DNA of 64,000 nucleotides from Symbiodinium natans (GCA_905221605.1 CAJNDS010000458.1:867485-931484), one strand, 5' to 3'; positions 51,399-63,992 are shown, counted from the first letter of the stretch. The notes: generated by a model from the sequence alone, not told the origin. Translations and numbers: made by a program.

Positions 51399-51910
51399 CC
51401 CTCTACGGGTTTCGGCGTGGTCGTGGTGCTAAAACCGTCGTTTTTTTTACGTTTCTTTCTGTACGCGGACAACCCTCTGCGGGTTTCACCATGGTCGTGG
51501 TGCTAAAACCGTCGTTTTTTTATTTTTCTTTCTGTCCGTGGACAACCCTCTGCGGGTGATCGCCGGGTCGCGGCGCTAAAACCGTCGGTTTTTTTTTTAC
51601 ATTTCTTTCTGTCTGCGGACAGCCCTCTGTGGGTGATCGCCGAGTAGCGGCGCTAAAATCGTCGTGTTTGGTACTTTTTTTCGCGCGCGCAGACACCCTC
51701 TGCGGGTTTCGGCGTTGGCGCGGTGCCAAAACTGTCGTGTTTTTGCATTTTTTGACATACAAACGTAATCCCTCTGCGGGTTTCGGCGCTGGCGCGGTCC
51801 CAGAACCGTCGTGTTTGTGCGTTTCTTGATATACAAATGTAACCCCTCTGCGGGCTTTCGCGTGGTCGCGGTGCCAAAACCGTCGTGTTTTTGCGTTTTT
51901 TCGACTTTTG
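51399..51910. repeat. ~74-bp tandem repeat
   Basis: CCCTCTGCGGG starts units at 51399, 51473, 51546, 51623, 51696, about 51769 and 51843. Units contain GGTGCTAAAACCGTCGT and a T-rich block. Period 73-77. Confidence 0.9.
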
Positions 51911-52282
51911 TAATACAGATGTGGTAGTACGCCGGGGACTTCCGTGGTTGTTTTTTTACGACTTTAGTAGTACAGACGTAGTACGCCGGGGATTGCCGTG
52001 GCTGGTTTTTTTGACTCTTGTAGTACAGACGTAGTACGCCGGGGACTGCCGTGGCTGGAAAGTCGACTTTGTTGGTACAAATCTAGTACGCCGGGGACGC
52101 CCGGAGCTGGCGTGGCTGGAAAGTCGACTTTTGTAGTACAGACGTAGTACGCCGCGGACACACGGAGCTTCCGTGGCTGGAAAGTCGATTTTGTAGTACA
52201 GATGTAGTACGCCGCGGACACGCGGAACTTCTGTAGCTGGAAAGTCGACTTTCGTAGTACAGACGTAGTACGCCGCGGACAC
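51911..52282. repeat. ~54-61-bp tandem repeat
   Basis: Seven units centred on GTAGTACGCCG, with GTGGCTGGAAAGTCGACTTT in the later ones. Minus frames (GVLRLYYKSRLSSH) are translations of the unit. Confidence 0.9.
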
Positions 52283-52865
52283 GTGGAGAATAGCATGGTA
52301 ACGGACATCTGGGTGCTTGAAAACACCGCAAATAGCATGAAAACGGACATCTGGGCGCTTGAAAACACCGCAAATAGCATGGTAACGGACTTCCGCGCAC
52401 GTGAAGACACGGGGATGTTTTTGTCTTTTCTCGTCGAAAATCTCGCAAATATCGTGGGACTCGATTTCCGGGATGTCGAAACCCTCCCAAATATCGCGGG
52501 ACTCGAATTCCGGGGCCTCGAAAAACTTGCAAATATCGTGGGACTCGAATTGCGGAATATCGAAACCATCGCAAATATCGTAGAACTCGAATTCCTCGAA
52601 AACCTCGCAAAATTTCGTGGGACTAGAATGCCGGGGTCTCGAAATCCTCGCAACTATCGTGGGACTCGAATTCCGGGATGTCGAAACCATCGCAAATATC
52701 GTGGGACTCGACAGCCGTCGAAAACCACGCAAATAGCGTGGGACTCGAATTCCGGGATGTCGAAACCCTCGCAAATATCGTGGGACTCGAATTCCGGGGC
52801 CTCGAAAACCTCGCCAAATTCCGGGGCGTCGAAAACCTGGGAAATATCGTGGGGCTCGAATGTGA
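52283..52865. repeat. ~42-bp tandem repeat
   Basis: Units of AAATATCGTGGGACTCGAAT plus TCCGGGATGTCGAAACCCTCGC, mostly 42 bp with losses of 3, 6 or 9. The period is a multiple of 3, so open frames of over 200 codons exist on both strands. Confidence 0.9.
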
Positions 52866-53262
52866 ATGCCATGCAGTGGAAGTGCATAGAAGTGCAGTGC
52901 ACAGAGTCTAGAACCATATAAGTGCATACAGTTGTCCAAGTGCATTCAGTTCAAGTGCATATCAGCCTCTTGGACAGTTCTGGTCGAATGCACTTGCTCA
53001 AGTGCATAGAGTTCAACAGTGTCGAATTCAAGTCCGTAAACCTCATATGTAGAGAATTCCAATGAAGTGCATAGAGTTGACCACAAGTGCATGGCATTCA
53101 ACTCAACACACACTTGAATGCCATGCAGTTCAAGTGCATACACGTCCAAGTAGTCCAGTATACCAATGCAGTATACAAATGAGTATGCAACCATATAAGT
53201 GCATACACTTGTCCAAGTGCATACAATTCGAGTGCAAGGAGTCAAGTGCATGGAGTCAACGC
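52866..53262. repeat. AAGTGCATA-type dispersed short repeat
   Basis: About 15 irregularly spaced AAGTGCATA words, often followed by GAGTTC or CAGTTC. Confidence 0.75.
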
Positions 53263-55983
53263 ACGACAAATCGATACTTTCGGGCCATCCCTCTTCTAGT
53301 TGGGTTATATATATATCATAGATTTCATATCGTTCCCTCATTGTTGATTTTTATATTGATATCTCTCATATATTTCAATCTTGATTGAGGTCCAAGACTA
53401 ATTGAATATATTCAAGATTTTATGTAATCTTTACGGGCCTATATGGCAAAATACATCTCGGGAACATATCTTAAAAAAATGATCGAAAAGATTTTGGGAT
53501 ATGAAATCTTTATCATATTGACTTGTCCAATCATATATAGGCACTTCTGAGCCCGTCTTGTGCATTGACGTTCTGAGCTCGTCCGATATTTCGTCGTGAA
53601 TACGAAGAAATTTGATACGAAATAAAATCGAATTCATGATGGAAGATATTAAATTCATAAAGATATGCAAATATGTGTTCGAGCTCAAGATCTGAAGTCC
53701 AATCCAATTCCAATAAATATTAGTTATAGGTAGAAGGCAAATCTTCATCCATTCTTCAAAATATCAAGTATATAGGGATATGAATGATAATCGTCGAGAT
53801 CACGACGATATTAATAGTATAATAAGACGATATCAAGAAAACAAAAAAAGTCCGAATATTTCTTTTTTAATTTCAATCTGCTCAGAAATCTAAAGCCCAG
53901 AAATGAATATTGAAGGATATTGAGAGCTTCATAGAATCCCCTTTACAAATCGGATGCCAATCTATTCAAATAAACCCTTCGAGAATCCCCTATTCGTCTC
54001 TTCAATCGGGAATCAAATATTTCATAGCATTCTCCAATAATTATAATCTTCCTTTTACGATTCCCCCAAAATTTATCAACGATATCCGAATATCGGTCAT
54101 TTAATATCCTCATCATCCCGATCCCTCTATGCCTCCAATCTTCATATAATTTCATGATTCATATTGCTCACGATTCTACGATGATATCTCAATTCATAAT
54201 TGATGATATTGGATCGATGATTCAATGATATAGTATCTAGAAAGATATGAATCATCAAAAATAATAATATTATAATCATTCTAATCAATAGGGATTAGAT
54301 TTTGACGATCTATATCAAGAGGGATATCATATTTGGGATTCGATATTCAAAGAAATAGACGAGTCCGGGAGGCCGTCAGGTCATATTGGGCACCTTTTGT
54401 AGGAACTCATTTCCATATTGTTATTGATACATATACATATATCTTGAGCGCCATCGTATTGCTCATTGCCGGGATTCCGAGATAGTTGTTTGCAGAATTT
54501 ACTATGTGCTTGAAGAAAATATGAATTTATCAAGGTTATTCTCAATATATGCTTTTTTTGAAAATAAAACCGAAAATTTGAATGATTTGAGTATTAAGTC
54601 ATTCGGGATCTCCATTTCATCTATTTGATCTGAAATAATTAGATTATTTAGAATCGGAGATGATTCGAATATGGTAATCTTCATATTCAATGGTTGATCA
54701 CGAAATTCGAGAGTTTTTGGGTCATATTCATTTATGATTCATATTTCAAATTTCGGTCGACGTCCAATATCATATATATATCTATATATACATATTAAGA
54801 ATTTACGCTAATATCTATTCTTTCTACAAATTGAGCAATTTTGATCTATGATCTCAAAATGTGGTCTATCCCATATTCTTGAATATTGTCGGATTACCCA
54901 ATTCGTTGAGGATGATATGGAGGGACATATTAGGAGATTCTTTCATGGATATTGGAGGTGATGAATCTGGATTATCTGGAGCCAGATTATTTCTTCTTCT
55001 GAGGTGGTCATACGTGGGCGTTTGCTGCCGTCAGTGGCGCACTGCCGCCAGTCGTGATGCCTTATCATTCCTCATTTGTAAAGGTTTTCTCGACGAGACG
55101 TGTGGAAATTTTGATTTCTTATCGTCTCCGGCGATCGTGGGACCTGGGGGATCTAATTCGGGGTGGGGGTGGCGGGCTTTTCGATTGCCCCAGGTCCTTT
55201 GATCGTGAACGCGTGGATCTTTTAATTATTTTGGATTTCTGGCATCCGATCTTGAACTATTCTTGGAGCATAAATCCCCTCTTTCTTTTCGATCTTATAT
55301 TGGGACACGATTTAGGATTAATTGGTGCTTTCGGGAGAAGAAATCTCTCGCACCATTTTTAGGAATTCAAGATTGAAATCTTGAATATCTTTTATCCTTG
55401 ATTTTCTAGATTTAAGAGATCCTTCATCCTCATTTTATCTCATTTCTCTTCTCTATATATTATCTCATCATGATTGATATCATATAGAGATTTCGCCAAT
55501 GGTTGTATTATATTTTGAGATTCATATTTTTGAATATATAAATGTCGCGTCTCAATATTTCAATTATCGAATAGATCGATTCAATATATTTTCAGATTCT
55601 TCCTATTTCATTATAAGAGCTTATTTATCCTATCGCCTGTCAGAATAAGATTTCGTTTCCTTCTCATTCCATCGAAAGATATATCTGAATTTTTCTTCTA
55701 TTCACTATACGAGTCCATTCCAATTGATAAAAGAATTTGATAATCAAAACAATATAAGAATTTGAATTCTCCTTTGGGTGAAACCAGCGCAAGCGACTTC
55801 TGCGCCCAAAAGCACCAATTCAGAGCCTTTCTGAGTTCAGTGCATGCGACTTCTGCGCCCAAAAGCACCAATTATGAATCCCCCACAGGAATTCAGAACA
55901 AAAATTGAAAGAGAGACTTCTGCCCCGAAAAAATAAATCAAAGAGGCTTTTACTCTTCCCATCCGGGAGCCGCAGACAAGTCC
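53263..55983. other. AT-rich island without recognisable genes
   Basis: About 2.7 kb, rich in ATATC/GATAT and ATTCGAA-like words, with only short frames. A GC-richer patch at about 55000-55200 (GGGGTGGGGGTGGCGGGC) and a direct duplication (CAGCGCAAGCGACTTCTGCG versus CAGTGCATGCGACTTCTGCG) at about 55788-55870 stand out. I saw no organellar gene (cox1, cob, rRNA). Confidence 0.5.
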
Positions 55984-57001
55984 ATAGGGGGCATCCTTTC
56001 TTTCGTAGACGACACCCTAAACCCTAACCCCTAAACCCTAAACCGCCTGCCAAGGACCCCATGGCAATGCTCGAGGCCGGTCGGGTCTTAGCAGCGTGAG
56101 GCATGCGGCGTGCTGGAAGCTACGTACCCTAAAGCCCATGAAGCTCCCTACATATGCCCCTAAACCCCGCATCCGATAACATAAGACTCTACTCCGGTTT
56201 AGGGCCTCACTCGTAGCGATTCGAAGCAGCGCGGGGGAACTTGAGGAGGGGTTGTTGAGCGTTTCTTTGGGCTTGGGGGGTGGGGTTTAGGGCTCAGTAG
56301 GGTTTAGGCTAGACCCTTAAGCCCCTAATCCCCTATACCCTAAGCCTCTACCCCCAGTACGCACCATCAAAAACCCAATGTAAGCCCCTTAAACCCTACA
56401 GGGCCGAATTACTTCTCTTAGAACCGCCCCCAACTCCCCTCGGCCGTACCCCAACCCGTTTCTAGGGTGCCTGCATAATGGATGGCGCCATTGAAGAGGT
56501 CAACTTCAGCCCTATCCGGGTACCCTGAACCGAAAGCCAAAGCCCTAGAAGGAGTCCCCCTGGTTCGGGTTTAGGACTTAGGGTTTAGGGTTTGGGGTTC
56601 AGGGTTTAGGGTTTAGGGTTTAGGGTTTACGCTGGCCTGGGAGAGCTCCTTCTTGCGAGAAGCTCCCATACAACCCCCCTAAAGTTTTTCGAACTTTGAA
56701 ATGTTTTGCTTGGTGGAAATTGAGGCCTAAACCCCAAAAGGCAGTGGTTTGGGTGGTAGACTGTGAGGAGAAAGAAACCTAGCACCAATGAAAATTGTTG
56801 GACTGCATTGAGAATGTGTGCCTTCGCGTGACATGCCGCCCCACACCCCGGGGAGTGTCGGGGCGCCAAGTGCACGTTGTACTTACGGCCGCTGCGCGGC
56901 GAAACGCCCTAAACTCTAAACCTTAAACCCTAAACCCTAAACCCCCAACCCCGAACCCCTAAACTCGAAACCCTAAACCCTAAACCCTAACCCCCCCCCA
57001 G

Positions 57002-57106
57002 GCTGCTTGCGACATCGGCGCACTGCCACCGGAAGCCGAAGCCGAACCCGAAGCGGCCGTCGAGCCTCCCACAGCGGCATCGGAGGCCCAGCACCGGGGC
57101 TTCTAA
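57002..57106 (+). CDS. Terminal exon, second copy of 23300-23404
   Basis: Same acceptor (poly-C then CAG), the same 35-codon frame beginning AACDIGALPPEAEAEPEAAV, and TAA at 57104-57106. No visible difference from copy 1. Confidence 0.5.
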   Translation, partial: AACDIGALPPEAEAEPEAAVEPPTAASEAQHRGF

Positions 57107-57713
57107 GGAGGAGTTTGGGGGTGGGCTTATATAGGGCTGAGGGCGTAGGGCTTAGGGCTTAGGGCTTAGGGTTTAGTTAAGGGTTTAGGGCTTGTGGTTT
57201 AGGGCCTTGCAGATTAGGGTTCGGCATCTCAAGTTCAAGCATGAACTAGTCTAGCGGCTTTTCGGGCGCTCGAAAAATACCCACCCACCCAGAGACTCCC
57301 ATATCATATCAGGTACTGAAACGTTTCACACGCAACCCACACCTTGATCCCTAAACCCTAAACCCTAAACCCTAAACCCTAAACCCTAAACCCTAAACCC
57401 TAAACCCTTGGAACCCTTGGAAGCCTAAGCCTTGAACACTAAACCCGATGCCCTGAACCCTAGACCCTAGACCCTATAGACCCTAAAGGCTAAGGCCCCC
57501 TTGACCTTGCCCAAATGTGTTTTCTTTTTTTGTTTTTTTATGACCTTGCCCTTAATGATGTTCATGTTTCGGGTTTAGGGTTAGGGTTTTAGGGGGGTCA
57601 GGGTGTAAAGTTTGGGAGTACAGGGTGCTTAGAGGAATCCCCAAGACCCCTTAAGGCCCCGGCGGGCTACGGCTTCGAAGCCTCCAAACCCAAAGCTCAG
57701 AAAAACCCAGATG

Positions 57714-57772
57714 AGGTTTAGGGTTTAGGGTTTAGGGTTTAGGGTTTAGGGTTTAGGGTTTAGGGTTCAAGG
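57714..57772. repeat. TTTAGGG array, expanded relative to copy 1
   Basis: About eight units where copy 1 has one (about 24013-24023). Confidence 0.95.
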
Positions 57773-57889
57773 TGCAGGGGGGTTCAGGGTTTAGGGCTAT
57801 ATAGGCTTGAACCCAACTCTCAAAAAGCCCATATAGACCAAAACCCTATAGAACCCTATGGACCCCAAAAGTTGCTCGCCCATAACCAG

Positions 57890-57966
57890 GCACCAGAGTC
57901 GATGCCGGTGGCAGTCACGCTGCCCAGGGTGGCGGCCGTGCAGACGGTGGGCCCCCCACTGGCTTT
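57890..57966 (+). CDS. Exon-like island, second copy of 24161-24237
   Basis: Frame APESMPVAVTLPRVAAVQTV stays open. Two residue changes against copy 1. The adjoining CCCTAAA array of copy 1 is absent here. Confidence 0.35.
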
Positions 57967-58021
57967 ATAGGGCTCGGGGTTTAGGGGTTTTTGTGTTTAG
58001 AGCTTACGGCTTAGGATTCTT

Positions 58022-58465
58022 GGTTGAGGGTTTAGGGTTTAGGGTTTTTTTTGGGGTTTAGGGTTCAGGGCGTAGGGTTTCGAGCTCAGCTCAGGGATTT
58101 CAGGTTTCGGTTTTTGGGCCAGTCCGAAGGCCCATGGCCCAAACAACGGTACCTCCAGCCAGAAGCAGCTCACAAGCCTACCGTAAACCGACTGAACCCT
58201 GAACCCTAAGTTCTAAACCCTAAGCTTTAAACCCTAACCCTAAACCCTCAACCCTAAACCCTAAACCCTAAGACTGAACCCTGAACCCTAAATTCTTACT
58301 AAGTCCTCAACCTGAAGGCCTAAACCCCAAAATGCAGTGATCCTGTCCCCCCCGGACGTCCGACACCCCAAGCCCCAAAACCTCTGCGCACTCCCGAAAG
58401 GCCATGTTCCCGTATCCTGTGGAGACATTGTCGCTAGGCCAAACAACCCCAAGCCACAAACCCTA
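58022..58465. other. Block present only in copy 2
   Basis: About 440 bp with TTTAGGG and CCCTAAA pieces (58027-58080, 58195-58275) and unique sequence. It replaces the short direct link seen at about 24290 in copy 1. Confidence 0.75.
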
Positions 58466-58953
58466 AGCCCTAGAAGCCCTAAACCCTACCCTACATCCCC
58501 GCCCTACCCCCCTCAGCCGGCCTCCAAAGAAGCAGAGCTCTCCTTGCGCTAGAAAGCGGGCAGCTACGGGAAGATGTCCGGCCAAAGCCGCAAAGTAGCC
58601 TTTCAAGGCATGCGGCCGCTCCCCAAGACAAGGGTGCCCCCATTTGCTCAGCAGACCCCCAAAAACAATGAAATCATTATTGGGAGGAGTCAGCCCAGAC
58701 GGTAGTAGCCCTGAATCTGCTATTTGCGAAGAATGTTTATCATTTTTGGGCGTGTTTCTTGAGCAAGTAGTAGCTGCCGCCAGGTGTCGATACCACTGCT
58801 GGCCGAAAAGGAAGTAAGGCACGGGGTGTAGGGTTTAGGGGTTTAGAGGTTTAGGGGTTTAGGCGTTCAGGGTTTGGGGGTTTATGGGTTTAGGGGGTTT
58901 GGGTTTTGGGGTCACCCTGCCAAGTAGTTTCAAGGTTGACTCCACTCTGACAG

Positions 58954-59078
58954 GGGGACTGGAGAAGAGACTTCTTGAGGAACTGTTGGTGGGTACTCTC
59001 ATGCTATGTATAAGCTTTAACGTCTCAGAGCATCCCACACGCGAGCACCCGCCAATATCTCACATCATCCCAATATAA
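58954..59078 (+). CDS. Terminal exon, second copy of 25091-25239
   Basis: LEKRLLEELLVGTLMLCISF, then NVSEHPTREHPPISHIIPI and TAA. Eight codons shorter than copy 1, in frame. Confidence 0.45.
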
Positions 59079-59209
59079 GCTACCCACGAGAAACTCACTC
59101 GTTTGACTTGAGCACTTAAACCCCTACAGAAGCCTCCCGCACGGCCACGACAATGACTACAAATGCCAAAGCCGAAACAAAGTTTTATAGTGCAATGATT
59201 CTTCTCGCC

Positions 59210-59264
59210 CTAAACCCTAAACCCTAAACCCTGAACCCTGAACCCTGAACCCTAAACCCTAAAC
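59210..59264. repeat. CCCTAAA/CCCTGAA array at a site with no array in copy 1
   Basis: About eight units between CTTCTC and CTCCTTTATGCGA; the repeated CTC on both sides could be a target duplication. Confidence 0.9.
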
Positions 59265-59605
59265 CTCCTTTATGCGAGTATACGGAAACAGCACTGTGTT
59301 GATTCTCGAGGTTCAGGACTTTATAAGCCCCGGATCGGGAACCCAAACACCTTAAACCTCAGATCCTGAATCCCACTAACCCACTAAAAACCTGTAAGGG
59401 CTGGGATTAGGGCCCTAAACCCTAAACCCTAAACCCTAACACCTAACCCCTAACCCCTAACCCTACACCCCACACCATACACCCCGCACCCTAACCCTAA
59501 GCCCTATAAACCCTAAACCCTAAACCCTAAACCCTAAACTCTAAACCCTAATCCCTAAACCCTAAACCCTAGCCCTAAACCCTAAACCCCTATGCTATGA
59601 ACCCT

Positions 59606-59693
59606 TCAACGGCGGCCGCTTGCAAGGCCTCCCAGCTCTTCTTCGTCGACTCCCTCGTCCTCGCTGTCGCCCTCTCCGGTGATCACAAGACCT
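59606..59693 (-). CDS. Minus-strand terminal exon, second copy of 25703-25790
   Basis: Reads TGEGDSEDEGVDEEELGGLA then SGRR and stop at 59606-59608. The upstream Met codon of copy 1 is Ile here, so if real it must be an internal part of the protein. Confidence 0.4.
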
Positions 59694-60237
59694 CTCAGCC
59701 CCAAATAAACTAAGCCCCCTAAACCCTAAACCCTAAACCCTGAACTCTAAACCCTAAATCCCAATCCCTCAGCCCTAATCCCGAAACCCTAAACCCTAAT
59801 CCCGAAACCCCAAACCCCAAAACCCCAAACCCAAAACCCCAAAACCCCAAAACCCTAAACCCTAAACCCAATTCAGGCGGTTGAGCCTCGGGATTTGCAG
59901 AGGTTAGGGATCCCTATAGAATCCCTTAAAGGTGAATGCCAGGCCACAGGGATCTGCCGACTTTTCCGTGAACCCACCATGTTTGTGCGTGATTCTGAAC
60001 AGCCGAAGAGCTGGGACACTGTCTCATAATCAACATAAACCCTAAACCCTAAACCCTAAACCCTAAACCCTAAACCTTAAACCCTAAACCCTAAACCCTA
60101 AACCCTAAACCCTAAACCCTAAACTGAACAGTGCGGAAGAAGGTCTGAGGGCCGCGGGGCACCCTGGTCTGAGATGTTGCTTTCCTTCTTGTTGGGCTTA
60201 GGACACAGGGCGAGGGCGTCAATTTACGACAATGAGT

Positions 60238-60342
60238 TGGGATGTTCCCATTATCCTTACAGCTCTTAAAAGGGATTGTAAAAAGGGGTGTACAGAAATC
60301 CCTATGCTTCAGACCTGTTAGTCGAAGGGGGAACATGCCCAA
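60238..60342. mobile_element. Foldback element, family D, second copy
   Basis: TTGGGATGTTCCC at the left and GGGGGAACATGCCCAA at the right; counterpart of 26374-26482. Confidence 0.65.
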
Positions 60343-60653
60343 AGAATAGTATGTTTCAAGTCAATGTTGTTCGTGTTTGTGGTTCTGAGGTTTTGTTTTG
60401 CACTTCGGGCGGAGAATACACCGGGACCGAGGAAAGAGCGCCGATTCGCTTTCCGACAAAATATATTATTTAAGGCCAAGATGGGGGGTTTACGAAGATA
60501 GGGGGCCCCAAAAATTGATCCCCCAAGTACTGGACTCCCCTGCTATGAAAACCTAAGCCCTACACCCTAAATCCTAAACCCTAAACCCTATGATAAGGAC
60601 CCGAATAAACGTACCCCTGATATCGTCAACCCCCAGATGGCTGGTCAGGGTTG

Positions 60654-60759
60654 CCCTAAACCCTAAACCCTAAACCCTAAACCCTAAACCCTAAACCCTA
60701 AACCCTAAACCCTAAACCCTAAACCCTAAACCCTAAACCCTAAACCCTAAACCCTAAAC
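60654..60759. repeat. Telomere-like array, CCCTAAA orientation
   Basis: About 15 units; seven in copy 1. Confidence 0.95.
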
Positions 60760-60835
60760 TGGTGCTGGGGTTGGTGGAGAACCTCGCAGGACGCACAGCG
60801 CCGCGCCGGACTGAGGCCCACGGCTGGTTTAGGGT

Positions 60836-61152
60836 TTATAGAAATTGTAAAGGGTTTGTGTCCGGAGTTTTGTCGGGTTTTGCAGCGGCTGGAGGGGCTG
60901 GAGGGGCTGGAGGGGCTGGAAGGGCTGGAGGGGCTGGAGGGGCTGGAGGCGCCTAAGGGGCTGGAGGGGCTGGAGGGGCTGGAGGGGCTGGTTGGGGGGG
61001 CTGGAGGGGGTGGGGGCAGGGCGTTGGGGCTGGCAAGTGGGCTGAGGGGGGCTGGCTGAAGGGTTTGGCTAATATTTTTGCACTGTGAAGGATGAAGGAT
61101 TATTGCACGAGCTGCTCGTAATGAAACACCTACAATTTCTATTTATCCTGGC
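60836..61152. other. Block splitting the array, with GGGGCTGGA minisatellite
   Basis: About 315 bp absent from copy 1, located inside what is one continuous TTTAGGG array there (26914-27015). It contains 12-15 units of GGGGCTGGA at 60889-61010. Confidence 0.85.
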
Positions 61153-61154
61153 CT

Positions 61155-61235
61155 TGAGGGTTTAGGGTTTAGGGTTTAGGGTTTAGGGTTTAGGGTTTAG
61201 GGTTTAGGGTTTAGGGTTTAGGGTTTAGGGTTTAG
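61155..61235. repeat. Telomere-like array, TTTAGGG orientation
   Basis: About 11 units following the inserted block. Confidence 0.95.
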
Positions 61236-61257
61236 GATTTGGCCCTTGGGGCTCAAG

Positions 61258-61355
61258 GAGGTCAGCAATACAGTATTCCCTTATGGTCCCTTTAGACTTA
61301 TCCGATAAGAACCCCCCAAAACCCTATTCTGACTATTGAGGCCCCTATACTAGGA
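61258..61355. mobile_element. Introner-like element, family E, second copy
   Basis: Counterpart of 27037-27130. Confidence 0.5.
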
Positions 61356-61667
61356 TGCCCACAAGGAACGTTCCACGCTCGATGTTTACCACCAAAGCTG
61401 TCCCGGCATCTAGGACCAAAACCGGTGGTAGTAGACGCGTAGCCTTGCTGTTCCTGCGAACGAAACTGTGAACTCCCTAACTTGCAGTGCCATTCTTACT
61501 GTTTGTTCTCTTTGCTCCCTGCAAAGCAGTAGAAGGAATGAAAGCACAAGCTCCCACTAAGCTGCCCCTAAACCCGAAACCCCCAAAGCCGCCCCCCCAA
61601 AACCCCTAAACCTAAACCCCCAAAACCCGAATCCCAAACCTCAAACCCCAACCTCGAAGCTCCCGAG

Positions 61668-61761
61668 AGCTGTCCGTTTAAACCTATGCACCGTGTCCAG
61701 TGGGAAGGAGGCCGTCCTTGGCCCCCTGGAGCGTTATCTACTCCGAAGCGGCTTGGCGTGA
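61668..61761 (+). CDS. Terminal exon, second copy of 27444-27537
   Basis: Encodes the same residues as copy 1 (AVRLNLCTVSSGKEAVLGPL then ERYLLRSGLA, TGA at 61759-61761) despite three nucleotide differences. Confidence 0.55.
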
Positions 61762-62031
61762 GAGAGCCACGGTCCACACCGCGTTTGGCTTCGGGTGCCC
61801 TGATATCCCTGATACCCATATTGAAACCCCCTAGCCCCTCGAACCTGTATCCTTGGAACCAAAACCTTTTTTAACCCCCACACCCCTAGAGGACTATAAG
61901 CCTATAAACCTGTAAACCCAAACTTTAGACCCAGGGGGTGGAGGAGTTAAGTGCACCGGTCAAGGCGTGTTGGCTTCAAAACGTGGTGCCTCAAGCTGCG
62001 TGCTTTGTTTCGAAACTAAAACGCCTTCTGT

Positions 62032-62503
62032 GTGTACATATATACATGTATATATACATATATACATGCACATACATACATACATATATATATATTTGTA
62101 TATATATATATATATATAGATCTGCATTTAGACATGTATGTATGTATGTATGTATGTACGTACGTACGTATGTACGTATGTACGTATGTACGTATGTACG
62201 TATGTACGTATGTACGTATGTGTGTATGTATGTATGTATGCATGCATGCATGCATGCATGTATGTATGTATGTATGTATGTATGTATGTATGTATAATGT
62301 ATGTATGTATGTATGTATGTATGTATGTATGTATGTATGTATGTATGTATGTATGTATGTATGTATGTATGTATGTATGTATGTATGTATGTATGTATGT
62401 ATGTATGTATGTATGTATGTATGTGTGCATGCTTGTTTGTTTGTTTGGTTGTTTGTTTGTTTGTTTGTTTGTTTGTTTGTTTGTTTGTTTGTTTGTTTGT
62501 TTG
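62032..62503. repeat. TA, TATG, TACG and TTTG microsatellite complex, longer copy
   Basis: Same order as 27810-28180. It gains a CATG block at about 62240-62258 and a much longer TATG and TTTG run. Confidence 0.95.
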
Positions 62504-62682
62504 TCTTACATTTACAATTTGATAACGCTGCACACACATAGCCTATCAAGTGTATGGCATCATCTAAAGACCGCCGAAGACTCTAGCCGCGGAGAGAGGA
62601 GCGCCTCAAATCCCAGAGCCCAGTGACCCGGACTCTAATCCGAAACTGCCTGCTGTTGAGGTGTTAATCTAGGGGTCGGAAG

Positions 62683-62780
62683 TACTAACAGTATTCCCTT
62701 ACGGTCCCCATGCAATTATAGTACAAAAACAACCCACCAAAAAAAAACTATCCTTATTTTAAAGGCCCGTATATTAGCAG
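62683..62780. mobile_element. Introner-like element, family E, second copy
   Basis: Counterpart of 28361-28460. Confidence 0.5.
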
Positions 62781-63176
62781 GGTTTTGTGTTTTGGGTAGG
62801 TCGAGGAGTTTAGTGTTTGGACCGCTTCTGCAGGCTAGCAGCTGTGCACCACCAAGCGCCGTCCAACCCTAAACCCTAAACCCTAAACCCTAAACCCTAA
62901 ACCCTAAACCCAGGCAGGACCCTAAAGGCCACAAAAGCCAACATGGCATCGAAACCCCCTCGATCCCCATGGGGGTGCAAGAGTTCGGTGCCTCAGGGAG
63001 CCATGTCCTGAAGTTCTGGCAACCCTAAACCCTATGACGCCCTAAATAATGGCCGTCTAGGAGGTGGGTTTAGGGTATAGGCGTGATGCTTTCGGCGTTA
63101 GGGTTTAGGGTTTGGGGTTTAGGGTTTAGGGTGTAGGGCCCCCTTTCGGCTCTTCGAGCTTGGGGACTCCTTGCAG

Positions 63177-63247
63177 CAAAGGTGGCGAAATCCTGGAGAG
63201 CGTCACACTGGAGCCGCCCGGACTTGATGGATTGAAGACCGTGGGGT
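63177..63247 (+). CDS. Exon-like segment, second copy of 28865-28940
   Basis: KGGEILESVTLEPPGLDGLK frame retained after the same acceptor. Confidence 0.4.
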
Positions 63248-63887
63248 TGAGGGTTCAGGGGGGTTTTAGGGTTTAGGGTTTAGGGTTTAGGGTTTAGGGT
63301 TTAGGGTTTGCCCAGAGAGGCCCTGGGCAGAACTTTTATTCCCGGCTTATTCTCCTGTGTTGGGACTCCGTGGCTTGGGGTAAGTGCCCTTAGCTAAGCA
63401 GTGCACATCTTGCAGTGCCCTTAAAGTAGTACCCTTGTTGCCCTGCTTGTTTTCTGGACTGGGGGGGGGGAGGGGAGATTTTAGCGCCCAGAGCTTAGGG
63501 TTTCGTGCCCAGGAATAGCCTCATTTCTCTTGGGGGGGGCAGGTGGTTAGGAGTCCTTTTTGGGCATCCTGGTTCCACTCGGATCCAACAAGGCACACAG
63601 CCAACCAGCCAGAGGGGAAGACCCCACAATCCCAAACCACCAAACCCCCCAAACCGACCCCAACACCTAAACCCTAAACCCTAAACTCTGAACCCCTAAA
63701 CCCTAAACCCCTGAACCTTAAGGGCTTTGGGGTCTGTAGCTCAGGTCTCGAGCGCTGGCACACCGGGCGCCGCGCGCTCAATTCTTTAGGGGTTGGGATC
63801 AGGGTTTGAGGTTTACAGCTTCCCGAGAAGCCCGAAACCCTAAACGAACCCCAAACCCCAAACCTTTCGGGTTTTGGCCCTTTGTGC

Positions 63888-63992
63888 TCCTTGCATGCAA
63901 CATTCGAAGGGCTTTCAACGAGGTTGCTACAGTGTGGATTTATACAAGACAGCACAAGTATGACCACGGATGTTTGTGGATGCATCATGCAG
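63888..63992 (+). CDS. Internal exon, second copy of 29589-29693
   Basis: NIRRAFNEVATVWIYTRQHK and the GCAG|GTGG donor are retained. The window ends just after. Confidence 0.45.

Noticed and set aside
51956-52945. 329-codon minus frame and 212-codon plus frame
   Set aside because: Span three successive minisatellites; composition is that of the units.
53263-55983. Mitochondrial or plastid insertion
   Set aside because: AT-rich composition suggested it, but no organellar gene, rRNA fragment or long frame was recognised.
62128-62430. His/Ile/Tyr/Thr repeat proteins
   Set aside because: TATG microsatellite translations.
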